Both the position numbers and the translations under genes were made by a program. From positions 2,490,501 through 2,554,500 of the forward strand of contig NZ_CP074126.1 of the NCBI RefSeq assembly GCF_018282095.1: DNA of 64,000 nt. The letters run 5' to 3'. Below, in pieces: positions 57,017 to 64,000 of this stretch. Numbering within the stretch: the first letter of the stretch is position 1; every line of letters starts with the position of its first letter. The notes beneath the pieces were generated by a model. The model worked only from the letters and a program-made list of their open reading frames with translations, searched no databases and was not told the DNA's origin. This DNA comes from Pseudovibrio brasiliensis. Lineage in GTDB: Bacteria > Pseudomonadota > Alphaproteobacteria > Rhizobiales > Stappiaceae.

Positions 57017-57754
57017 TTAACCGATCTGGGAGAAAACCGGGAAAGTTTCCAGCAGCCAGAAAGAGAATGCCTGGATGTAACCGGTTAGGAAGCCCACGCC
57101 GGTAAGCACCAGAAACGCACCCATGACTTTCTCAACAGTGCCCATATGCTTGCGGAAGCGTGCCATGAAGCCCATGAACGGACCAGCAAACATCGCAGCG
57201 ATCATGAACGGCACGCCGATACCCAGCGCATAAGCTGCCAGCAGGATGACGCCCTGATTAACAGAAGCCTGCGTACCAGCAATCAGAAGAATACTTGCCA
57301 GAACCGGACCAATGCATGGCGTCCAGCCAAAACCGAACGCAAGACCCATCAGATAAGCCCCGCCAAAGCCACCCGGCTGACGATCAATCTGCACACGCGC
57401 TTCGCGGTAAAGAAAACCGATCTTGAAGGCACCGAGGAAGTGCAGACCCATGATGATGATCATCGCACCTGCCACATAGGCAAGGTACTGCGAGTACTGC
57501 AGCACGAACTGACCTAGGAACGAAGCGCTCGCTCCAAGCAGCACAAACACGGTTGAGAACCCGGCCACAAAACACATGGCCGCAATCATAACCCTGTTAC
57601 TCTGCGCTGCGCTTTTATCTTTGCTTGTCACCTCTTCAATGGACAGACCAGCGATGTATCCAAGATAAGGCGGCACCAGCGGTAAGACGCAGGGAGAAAC
57701 AAACGACAAAATGCCCGCGAAAAATGCCCCCCATAGGGTGATGTCTTGCAACAT
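57017..57754 (-). CDS. ccdA: Cytochrome c biogenesis protein CcdA
   Basis: 245 residues. Six transmembrane helices moving electrons from thioredoxin to the periplasm. The two conserved cysteines lie in FVSPCVLPLVPPYLGY (helix 1) and FGWTPCIGPVLASILL (helix 4). AGGAAA precedes the ATG. 228 bases separate it from the UspA gene. Confidence 0.96.
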   Translation of the reverse strand: MLQDITLWGAFFAGILSFVSPCVLPLVPPYLGYIAGLSIEEVTSKDKSAAQSNRVMIAAMCFVAGFSTVFVLLGASASFLGQFVLQYSQYLAYVAGAMIIIMGLHFLGAFKIGFLYREARVQIDRQPGGFGGAYLMGLAFGFGWTPCIGPVLASILLIAGTQASVNQGVILLAAYALGIGVPFMIAAMFAGPFMGFMARFRKHMGTVEKVMGAFLVLTGVGFLTGYIQAFSFWLLETFPVFSQIG

Positions 57755-57982
57755 TTAGCTTTCCTAATTCCGTTTGGAATGCATCCTGAAGGACCTGACG
57801 TTGACACGCATGATGGCGTGACAAAGTTCTGGTCCGGCAACAGATGACCAACGCTTATATATACAATTTTGCTGAAAGTTGGATGTGTTTCGTCAAACAG
57901 GTAAGAAAATCTGCGACACATTTTGGTGAACGGTAGATAGAAACACGTAACCACCGTCCACCAGAAACACTAGAAGTGACTT

Positions 57983-58417
57983 TTACTTGTCACGAACAAC
58001 CAGAACAGACTGGTTGGCATGGCGTACAACGCGCGCAGCATTCGGCCCCAGAAGGAAGTCCTTCAGCTCAGGGCGATGCGAGGAAAGAACAATCAGATCT
58101 GTGCCCAGCTTGTCAGCTGCGCTGGTGATCTCTTCATAGATCGTTCCGTGGGCAATGTGCCCTTTCACATCCAGCTCCTCATCAGGAAGCTGCGTATCCA
58201 GAAACTCTTCAAGAGCTTCACGGGTGCGCTCCAGAGCTTCGGTTTCAAATTCGCGAGCAAAATAGCCGCCAACAATAGATTTGCCAAAATCTGGCAGCAC
58301 CGTCACCACATGCAGCTGAGCCTTGTAATGACGAGCCAGATCAACAGCCACGGGAAGCGCAGTTTTCCAGCTGCTTTCTTCGTTCAGATCCAAAGGCAGC
58401 AAGATATTGGAGTACAT
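57983..58417 (-). CDS. Universal stress protein, UspA family
   Basis: 144 residues from ATG 58417, with GAGGAG seven bases upstream. Rossmann-like single domain with N-terminal MYSNILLPLDLNEESSW, LIVLSSHRPELKDFLLG and the ATP-binding GPNAARVVRHANQSVLVV. In TRAP operons such proteins (as TeaD in Halomonas) sit beside the permease and bind ATP. Here it follows the permease by 43 bases. Confidence 0.93.
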   Translation of the reverse strand: MYSNILLPLDLNEESSWKTALPVAVDLARHYKAQLHVVTVLPDFGKSIVGGYFAREFETEALERTREALEEFLDTQLPDEELDVKGHIAHGTIYEEITSAADKLGTDLIVLSSHRPELKDFLLGPNAARVVRHANQSVLVVRDK

Positions 58418-58459
58418 TTCCCAACTCCTCAACAATTATAGTTTTATGGCACAGCCCGC

Positions 58460-61075
58460 TTAAAAAGCGGGCTGAGTTTGGCGTCGGCGTTGAAGCATAA
58501 CAACCAGCAAAAGCAAGAGTATCGCAGGAATATAGAACAATTCCTTCGGCATACGCTCTGCCTCTACCTGAGAGCTTAGGATTGAAACCGGAACATCTCC
58601 GTAAAAATCAAAGCCCTGCAGTTTTTCAGCAAACGTTGTGCCTGGGAACGGCTCATCGAGGATCAGCTTGCCATCATCTTCCATGGTGACAAGACCAGCA
58701 GCCTCAAGTCGTGCATCAGCACCCTGCTCTTCTCCAATAGTTAGCGGCAATGTCAGCGTCAGGATTTTATCCATGTCATCAAAATCCGGACCTGCGAGGT
58801 TAAGACGCACTATTTCACCCGGCTGCGCATCACTGACCATCTCAAGAATAGCTGGACCTGTGAAAGTTACGTACTCGTCCTGCACCTGATTGAGCCAGAA
58901 GCCCGGACGGAACAGAGAAAATGCCACGAGCAACAGAACCAGCGATTCCCAAAGACGGGAACGGGCAAAGAAATAGCCCTGCGTCGCCGCTGCAAACAGC
59001 ATCATCGCCACCACAGAGACAATGAAGACAAAGACCGCCTGAAGAGGCTCAACATCGATCAACAAAAGATCAGTGTTGAAGATGAACAGGAACGGCAGCG
59101 CTGCTGTACGCAAAGAGTAGATGAAGCCCTGAACACCCGTCTTGATCGGATCACCACGACTGATCGCAGCAGCAGCAAAGGCCGCAAGCCCCACAGGTGG
59201 CGTTACATCCGCCATGATGCCGAAGTAGAAGACGAAGAAGTGAACAGCAATCAGTGGCACAATAAAGCCAGTCTGCTCACCAAGCTGAACCACAACAAGT
59301 GCCATCAATGAGGACACCACGAGGTAGTTAGCAGTGGTAGGCAAACCCATACCAAGGATCAAGCTCATCACAGCAACGAGGAACAGCATTGCAAGTAGAT
59401 TGCCACCTGAAAGGAATTCTACCAGCTCAGCAATCATCTGGTGCATACCGGTCAGGGATACAGTACCCACGATGATACCAGCAGCAGCTGTTGCAACAGC
59501 AATACCGATCATGTTGCGCGCCCCGCCAATCATGCCTTCAGCAAAATCAACGATACCCTGCCATACGCGGCCAGTCTGAGACTCCCCACGGAAGAAAGCT
59601 TTGATTGGGTGTTGGGTTACAACGATAAAGATCATCGCCATTGTCGCATAAAACGCTGACAGAGACGGTGAGAAGCGCTCAACCAGAATACACCAGATCA
59701 GAACAACAATCGGCAGAATGTAGTAGTAGCCAGTACGACCCACATCACCAGCAGCCGGCAACTCCTTGATTGGTGCATTCGGATCATCCACCTCAAGGTC
59801 AGGAACCTGAGCTGCGATGTAAGCAAGGAAGAGATAGCCTGCACCAAACAGCGCCAGAACAACTGGGAATGTCAGAGACGGGAACGCCGTCTTAGTCCAG
59901 CCCAGACCGTAGTAAACCGCAGCACCAACAATGGTGATACCGATAAAGCCGGTCAGAACGCCAATCAGACGCTGCATCACTGTGACATGCACAGGTGGCT
60001 TAGGCAGGCCTTTCAGGTTCATCTTCAGCGCTTCCAAGTGCACGATGTACACCAGAGCGATGTAAGAGATTACCGCTGGAATGAAGGCGTGAATAACAAC
60101 CTGATGGTAACTGGTACCGGTGAACTCCGCGATCAGGAATGCTGCTGCACCCATCACAGGTGGCATCAACTGACCATTCACGGAAGACGCAACCTCAACA
60201 GCACCCGCCTTTTCAGCTGGGAAGCCGGTGCGCTTCATCAGCGGAATAGTAAAGGTACCGGTGGTTACAACGTTCGCGATGGAAGAACCGGAATAAAGAC
60301 CACTCATCGCAGAAGCAAGAACCGCCGCTTTCGCCGGTCCACCGCGCAAGTGGCCGAGAAGCGCGAACGCCGCTTTGATGAAGTAGTTACCTGCACCCGC
60401 CTTCTCCAGCAGAGAGCCAAAGAGAACGAACAGGAAGATCATGGACGCAGAAACGCCGACAGCAACACCAAAGACGCCCTCCTCCTGGATCCAGTAGTGC
60501 CACATGGCCTTGCCGTAGGAAGCGCCGCGCCACTGAATGACTTCAGGCAGGAAGGAAGAATTGCCGAACATGGCATAGCCGACAAAGATCGCCGCAACGA
60601 TCACAAGTGGCAGACCAAGGCTGCGGTAAACCGCGATCGCAAGCACAGTCAGGCCAGTGGTGGCCACAATCAGATCCATCTGAGTTGGAAGACCGGCGCG
60701 ATTAGCAATTTCAGAGCGCATAATCACAAGGTAGAGACAAGCCGCAGCGCCTAAAAATGCAAGGACCCAGTCATACCACGGTATGGTGTGACGCGGGCTG
60801 CGGGAAAACAGAGGGTATGCAAAAGCTGCAAGCACCAGACCAAAAGCCAGGTGAATGTTTCTGACTGCAGAGTTGTTGAAGATGAGATTGATGCCAAAGG
60901 TATCATTCAGCCAAAACGGAACATTCGACGCTACGTAAAGCTGGAAAACAGACCAGAAAAAGGCAATGGCCGCAATCATTGTGCCTAAGCCGCCAGAAAG
61001 GCTTCGTGCACCGGTATCTGCCTGAGCGACCAGTTCCTGCGCATCAACTTGCGCCTTGTGTCGTTCTGGACTCAT
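58460..61075 (-). CDS. TAXI-type TRAP transporter fused permease (4TM/12TM)
   Basis: 871 residues from ATG 61075. Residues ~30-200 hold the small-subunit-like helices, then the large DctM-type subunit with GSLLEKAGAGNYFIKAAFALLGHLRGGPAKAAV and LGMGLPTTANYLVVSSL, and a C-terminal ~130-residue DUF3394-like soluble domain before a last helix. Imports substrate captured by the TAXI binding protein using Na+ or H+. A strong hairpin separates the two genes (61159-61185). Confidence 0.92.
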   Translation of the reverse strand: MSPERHKAQVDAQELVAQADTGARSLSGGLGTMIAAIAFFWSVFQLYVASNVPFWLNDTFGINLIFNNSAVRNIHLAFGLVLAAFAYPLFSRSPRHTIPWYDWVLAFLGAAACLYLVIMRSEIANRAGLPTQMDLIVATTGLTVLAIAVYRSLGLPLVIVAAIFVGYAMFGNSSFLPEVIQWRGASYGKAMWHYWIQEEGVFGVAVGVSASMIFLFVLFGSLLEKAGAGNYFIKAAFALLGHLRGGPAKAAVLASAMSGLYSGSSIANVVTTGTFTIPLMKRTGFPAEKAGAVEVASSVNGQLMPPVMGAAAFLIAEFTGTSYHQVVIHAFIPAVISYIALVYIVHLEALKMNLKGLPKPPVHVTVMQRLIGVLTGFIGITIVGAAVYYGLGWTKTAFPSLTFPVVLALFGAGYLFLAYIAAQVPDLEVDDPNAPIKELPAAGDVGRTGYYYILPIVVLIWCILVERFSPSLSAFYATMAMIFIVVTQHPIKAFFRGESQTGRVWQGIVDFAEGMIGGARNMIGIAVATAAAGIIVGTVSLTGMHQMIAELVEFLSGGNLLAMLFLVAVMSLILGMGLPTTANYLVVSSLMALVVVQLGEQTGFIVPLIAVHFFVFYFGIMADVTPPVGLAAFAAAAISRGDPIKTGVQGFIYSLRTAALPFLFIFNTDLLLIDVEPLQAVFVFIVSVVAMMLFAAATQGYFFARSRLWESLVLLLVAFSLFRPGFWLNQVQDEYVTFTGPAILEMVSDAQPGEIVRLNLAGPDFDDMDKILTLTLPLTIGEEQGADARLEAAGLVTMEDDGKLILDEPFPGTTFAEKLQGFDFYGDVPVSILSSQVEAERMPKELFYIPAILLLLLVVMLQRRRQTQPAF

Positions 61076-61158
61076 TCGCACCCCCAAATACAGTTCCCCC
61101 TTTGCCTTAGCTGTAAAGGCAGAGCAAGAAACCTACTAAATCTCATAGAAAACCAAAA

Positions 61159-61185
61159 AATGCGGGGCTAGAGCCGCCCCGCATT
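61159..61185 (-). terminator. Attenuator/terminator between the TAXI gene and permease
   Basis: TGCGGGGC (61161-61168) and GCCCCGCA (61176-61183) form an eight-pair stem with a seven-base loop; on the minus strand the stem is followed by TTTTTTGG. Partial termination would give excess binding protein over permease, as periplasmic binding proteins usually need. Confidence 0.85.
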
Positions 61186-61203
61186 ATAGAAAAACCGGAT
61201 AGA

Positions 61204-62163
61204 TTACATCCAGCCGCGTTCTTTGTAGTACTTAACCGCACCGTCATGCAGAGGAGCTGTCAGGGAATCCTTGATCATCTCTTCTTCTTTCAGGTTTTTG
61301 AATGCAGGGTGCAGCTTTTTGAAGTCATCGAAGTTTTCGAATACAGACTTCACGATGGTGTAAACAACATCGTTAGGCACAGCAGCGGAAGACACGAAAG
61401 TTGCGCCAACACCGAAGGTGTTGATGTCTTCTGCGTTGTTGTACATGCCTGCAGGGATAGTTGCTTTACGGTAGAAGGAGTATTTGTCGACCAGATCGTC
61501 GATTGCTTTACCTTCAACGTTTACTAGCTGCGCATCACAGGTGCTTACAGTTTCCTGAGTAGACGCGGATGGGTGACCCACCAGCCAGTAGTAAGCGTCG
61601 ATTTTACCGTCACAAAGTGCAGCACCAGCTTCAGCAGACTTCAGCTCGGTTGCCAGAGCTAGATCGCCCTTGTTCACGATGCCTTCTTTTTCAAGAAGCT
61701 GCCAAGTTGCATACTGACCGGAACCAGGGTTACCGATGTTGACTTTTTTGCCCTTCAGGTCGGTGTAGTTGTTTACGCCGGAACCTTTAGCAGCAAGCAT
61801 TGTTACTGGCTCAGGGTGTACGGAGAATACGGAGCGCAGCTCGCCGAAAGGCTTGCCGTCCCACTGGGAGCGACCTTCGTATGCGTTCGCCTGAACGTCA
61901 GACTGAGCAACACCAAACTCAAGCTCACCATTCTGGATGGTGTTGATGTTGTAAACAGAACCACCAGTGGATTCTACAGAACAACGGATGCCGTGCTCTT
62001 TACGGGTCTTGTTCACAAGACGACAGATCGCACCACCGGTTGGATAGTAAACACCGGTAACACCGCCGGTGCCGATGGATACGAAACGATTTTCTGCCGA
62101 AGCTCCAGTTGCAACGCTAACCGCAATCAGCGCAGCTCCAACTGCAACATTGCTAAGTTTCAT
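61204..62163 (-). CDS. TAXI family TRAP transporter solute-binding protein
   Basis: 319 residues from ATG 62163, with GGAGG five bases upstream. Signal peptide ([23 protein letters not shown], cleavage near residue 23). Family motifs: [20 protein letters not shown], and [16 protein letters not shown]. Periplasmic receptor of glutamate/dicarboxylate-type substrates in known members. First gene of the operon, with ~775 bases of gene-free DNA upstream. Confidence 0.95.
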   Translation of the reverse strand: MKLSNVAVGAALIAVSVATGASAENRFVSIGTGGVTGVYYPTGGAICRLVNKTRKEHGIRCSVESTGGSVYNINTIQNGELEFGVAQSDVQANAYEGRSQWDGKPFGELRSVFSVHPEPVTMLAAKGSGVNNYTDLKGKKVNIGNPGSGQYATWQLLEKEGIVNKGDLALATELKSAEAGAALCDGKIDAYYWLVGHPSASTQETVSTCDAQLVNVEGKAIDDLVDKYSFYRKATIPAGMYNNAEDINTFGVGATFVSSAAVPNDVVYTIVKSVFENFDDFKKLHPAFKNLKEEEMIKDSLTAPLHDGAVKYYKERGWM

Positions 62164-62938
62164 ACGAACCTCCACTTAAGTTGTAATTGCGCGATCCCGT
62201 AACTCACGGTATCGCGAATAGGAAATCTTGGCATTTTAACCATCAGACACGCCTATTTCCCACTGGCACAGAATGAATGATGCCAAAAGCGGTGAAATAC
62301 GTACACATCTATTGCTTGGATTACCAGTAAACTCTCAAAACTGCCGGTGACGTCCAAGCCGCACGCCATTCCACTTAACAAACTGATTCAAAAATACTTT
62401 TTCAGATATATGAGCATTTCGCACACGCGAAAGCCCCACAGATATTTCACGAAAAACTGCCAAAATTCAGGTGATACACCAGCAAACTGCCGATTGCTTC
62501 CACAAAATAGTATACTAAGGTATTACAGATTTTGTGAAGTATCACGCTTCATTTAGTGCAGCGATCCTACGTTATTTCACCTAGAGAGCTAATAATACCC
62601 CCAAAACCAATAGATGACTGAAATGATTGCAGCAGTCACCTCCTCTGGAGCAGATCGTAGCCCAACGCGCAATTTGTGCACCGCACCCTACACTCTGCCG
62701 ACGTGAGAACAGAGGTTACTCATATGTCGTTCATATAGAGAGCGCCCAACCAAACATCATTTTACTCTCTACCTTCCCAGTTTAATGCATTTCAGCAATC
62801 ACATCGCCCACTCAACATAAGAACGGTCAAAAAGCCTAAAAAACGCACTATGTGGAAAATAAAAAAAAGCGCTTGCGCTAAGCCCCTGCAATCCTTAGAA
62901 GACCCCTCACAGGCAGCGACCCAGCGGTCACCGCCCAA
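62164..62938. other. Gene-free region between the TAXI gene and tRNA-Lys
   Basis: 775 bases. No convincing coding frame: the plus-strand 69-codon frame at 62347 has no recognisable protein. It should hold the TAXI promoter and that of tRNA-Lys. Otherwise nothing is seen. Confidence 0.5.
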
Positions 62939-63014
62939 GAGCCCGTAGCTCAGCTGGTAGAGCAACTGACTTTTAATCAGTAGGTCCACGGTTCGAACCC
63001 GTGCGGGCTCACCA
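62939..63014 (+). tRNA. tRNA-Lys (TTT)
   Basis: 76-base cloverleaf with encoded CCA. Acceptor GAGCCCG/CGGGCTC, D arm GCTC-AGCTGGTA-GAGC, anticodon stem ACTGA/TCAGT with loop CTTTTAA (anticodon TTT), T arm CACGG-TTCGAAC-CCGTG. All stems complete. Confidence 0.97.
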
Positions 63015-63160
63015 TTTAACCTCATGGTATATAAAGAGGTTTAGCAAAGCTCCCTCCCGGGAGTTTTTTGCATTTGGGCCTCGTGTCAGCACTATGTCAA
63101 CAAATGAGAGTGTTTCAGAAGCCGACTTTGCTCTCACAATGCCCTCAACATCTTCTCTAG
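63012..63160 (+). repeat. 3'-tRNA flank repeat, copy 1
   Basis: Starts with the CCA of tRNA-Lys and continues CCATTTAACCTCATGGT... with a matching copy at 63392. Similarity by eye runs to about base 63160 with small gaps. Confidence 0.7.
63050..63069 (+). terminator. Terminator downstream of tRNA-Lys
   Basis: CTCCC (63050-63054) and GGGAG (63059-63063) with a four-base loop and TTTTTT, inside repeat copy 1. Confidence 0.8.
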
Positions 63161-63344
63161 TTTAGCTCTGGAAAAGCTGTGAATGTCGTCCTAGTTGTCA
63201 GCAAACGAGCAAGTCACTTGGGTTGACAGATTACAGAGTTGAAAACGAGCTGTCATAAGTCGTCAGAGCTTCAAGGCAAGCTTACCAAACCGAGCACTTG
63301 TCAAGCCTAGATATCATTAGACTAAAGCCCATTTTTATCGCCTT

Positions 63345-63391
63345 CTTGTAATCAGGGGGGGGTGCGGGTTCGATCCCTGCTGCCGACACCA
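63345..63391 (+). pseudogene. 3' half of a tRNA, resembling tRNA-Thr (TGT)
   Basis: From the anticodon loop CTTGTAATCAGG onward the sequence follows a tRNA: a variable G-run, T arm GCGGG-TTCGATC-CCTGC (63364-63380), acceptor strand TGCCGAC, and CCA at 63389-63391. The upstream bases do not form the 5' half, and no 5' acceptor partner GTCGGCA is visible nearby. Such 3' half-tRNAs are typical of attachment sites left by tyrosine-recombinase islands. Confidence 0.65.
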
Positions 63392-63535
63392 CCATTTAAC
63401 CTCATGGTACATAAAGAGGTTTATCAAAGCAAAGCTCCCAATTGGGAGCTTTTTGCATTTAGACCTCGTGTCAGCGCTATGAAAGCAAATGAGAGCATTT
63501 GAAAAGCGCAATTTCACCCCTCTTTTAGCTCTAGT
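63392..63535 (+). repeat. 3'-tRNA flank repeat, copy 2
   Basis: Copy of the sequence after tRNA-Lys, here directly behind the half-tRNA, with about the same length and a related terminator. Confidence 0.7.
63432..63454 (+). terminator. Terminator in repeat copy 2
   Basis: AAGCTCCC (63432-63439) and GGGAGCTT (63444-63451) followed by T bases. Confidence 0.8.
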
Positions 63536-63901
63536 ATTTGCCCTTTCAAATTATGAAAATCAACACTGCAAAGAGAACTTCGAAGTTTTAACTTCGATGG
63601 TCTGTTAGCTGATGCATTTTTAAATGCCAGTTGGCGCTTTGAAGTAACCCAGTAATTAAATTGGATTAGCTACAGAACTTAATTGAAACACCTAGAGTAG
63701 CCGACAAAATATTTTACAAAGAAATATACTAAACTATTATATCGACAAAACTCTAAAACCACGTATTTAAGTAAACTAAATTAATCTAACTCTGCTACTG
63801 CGGGATTTGCTAAATAGTATTCAGAAGTTGCTCTCCAAAATCTGCTCTCCCTATTGTCGGCATGCATATCAATTTCATGCATGCTGCGACAGGAGCGACA
63901 G
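63536..63901. other. AT-rich leader region
   Basis: 366 bases; an AT-rich section around 63690-63790 and the hairpin at 63858-63886. No gene seen. Likely contains the promoter of the last gene. Confidence 0.5.
63858..63886 (+). promoter_or_regulatory. Hairpin or operator just before the last gene
   Basis: CGGCATGCAT (63858-63867) pairs with ATGCATGCTG (63877-63886), ten pairs including one G-U, nine-base loop, ending four bases before the AGGAG ribosome-binding site. May be a 5'UTR structure or a DNA-binding palindrome. Confidence 0.5.
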
Positions 63902-64000
63902 ATGCCACAAGGACAGTTTCAATCTCATCATGAACACAGGCCTGGTGTGATTGCAGGTTTTCTCCCGCGGGACTCAAAGCTTCTGGGGAAGTGGCTGGAT
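63902..64000 (+). CDS. Partial gene, possibly phosphatidylserine decarboxylase-like
   Basis: Open from ATG 63902 to the window end (33 codons), with AGGAG six bases upstream. The visible N-terminus MPQGQFQSHHEHRPGVIAGF continues as LPRDSKLLGKWLD. The HRxG...LPRD...L..WL pattern recalls the N-terminal associated domain of some phosphatidylserine decarboxylase-family proteins, but 33 residues are too few to be sure. Confidence 0.5.
   Translation, partial: MPQGQFQSHHEHRPGVIAGFLPRDSKLLGKWLD

Noticed and set aside
62347-62556. Plus-strand 69-codon frame upstream of tRNA-Lys
   Set aside because: No Shine-Dalgarno, no family, random-like composition in an AT-rich spacer.

Overview
This is a 64-kb stretch of an alphaproteobacterial chromosome. 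Two conserved gene blocks show this: the pyruvate dehydrogenase block (ftsB, pdhA, pdhB, pdhC, lpd, lipA, ratA) and the nitrogen-regulation block (cinA, ispDF, dusB, ntrB, ntrC, ntrY, ntrX, trkA, dat, hfq, hflX, mazG). The moderate GC content, a complete pflB-pflA pair (uncommon in this class), a marine-style TAXI TRAP transporter and a BKACE gene together suggest a facultatively fermenting marine genus such as Pseudovibrio. The genus is an inference from content; I could not run a search.

Layout. At 1-3400 is the fermentation pair pflB/pflA and a small exported protein. At 3.4-12.3 kb is an accessory stretch: a translationally coupled class III aminotransferase-BKACE pair, a MATE exporter divergent from a TetR regulator, aroQ, a methyltransferase, arfB, an omega-amino-acid transaminase and a small membrane protein. 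At 12.5-15.4 kb mazG is followed by small unknown genes and, at 14.2 kb, a compact, strongly folded element carrying a 25-codon ORF whose ribosome-binding site is sequestered by long-range pairing. From 28.5 kb down to 15.5 kb the minus strand carries dusB-ntrBC, ntrYX-trkA and dat-hfq-hflX, interrupted by one plus-strand repeat-containing membrane protein between ntrC and ntrY. At 28.7-31.7 kb lie ispDF, cinA, an exported protein and a Nudix hydrolase on the plus strand.

At 31.8-43.3 kb is the PDH block on the minus strand. It has two interruptions: an alpha/beta hydrolase, TetR and enoyl-CoA hydratase group between ratA and lipA, and a GT17-type glycosyltransferase between pdhC and lpd. At 43.7-51.2 kb are repair and housekeeping genes (mfd, sdhE, recG, two conserved membrane proteins). 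At 51.3-57.8 kb are glmS and glmU (UDP-GlcNAc synthesis), a SPOR-like protein, an EamA transporter and ccdA. At 58-62.2 kb is a TAXI-type TRAP operon (binding protein, fused permease, universal stress protein).

The window ends with tRNA-Lys(TTT), then about 0.9 kb of almost gene-free DNA. This holds a 3' half-tRNA that looks like an attachment-site remnant and a diverged repeat of the tRNA-Lys 3' flank. A new gene starts at 63902 and runs off the end.

Metabolically, pyruvate is handled both aerobically (PDH E1-E2-E3 plus lipoate synthase) and anaerobically (PFL and its activase). The nitrogen sensors NtrBC/NtrYX, Hfq and the K+ uptake regulator TrkA form the regulatory core.
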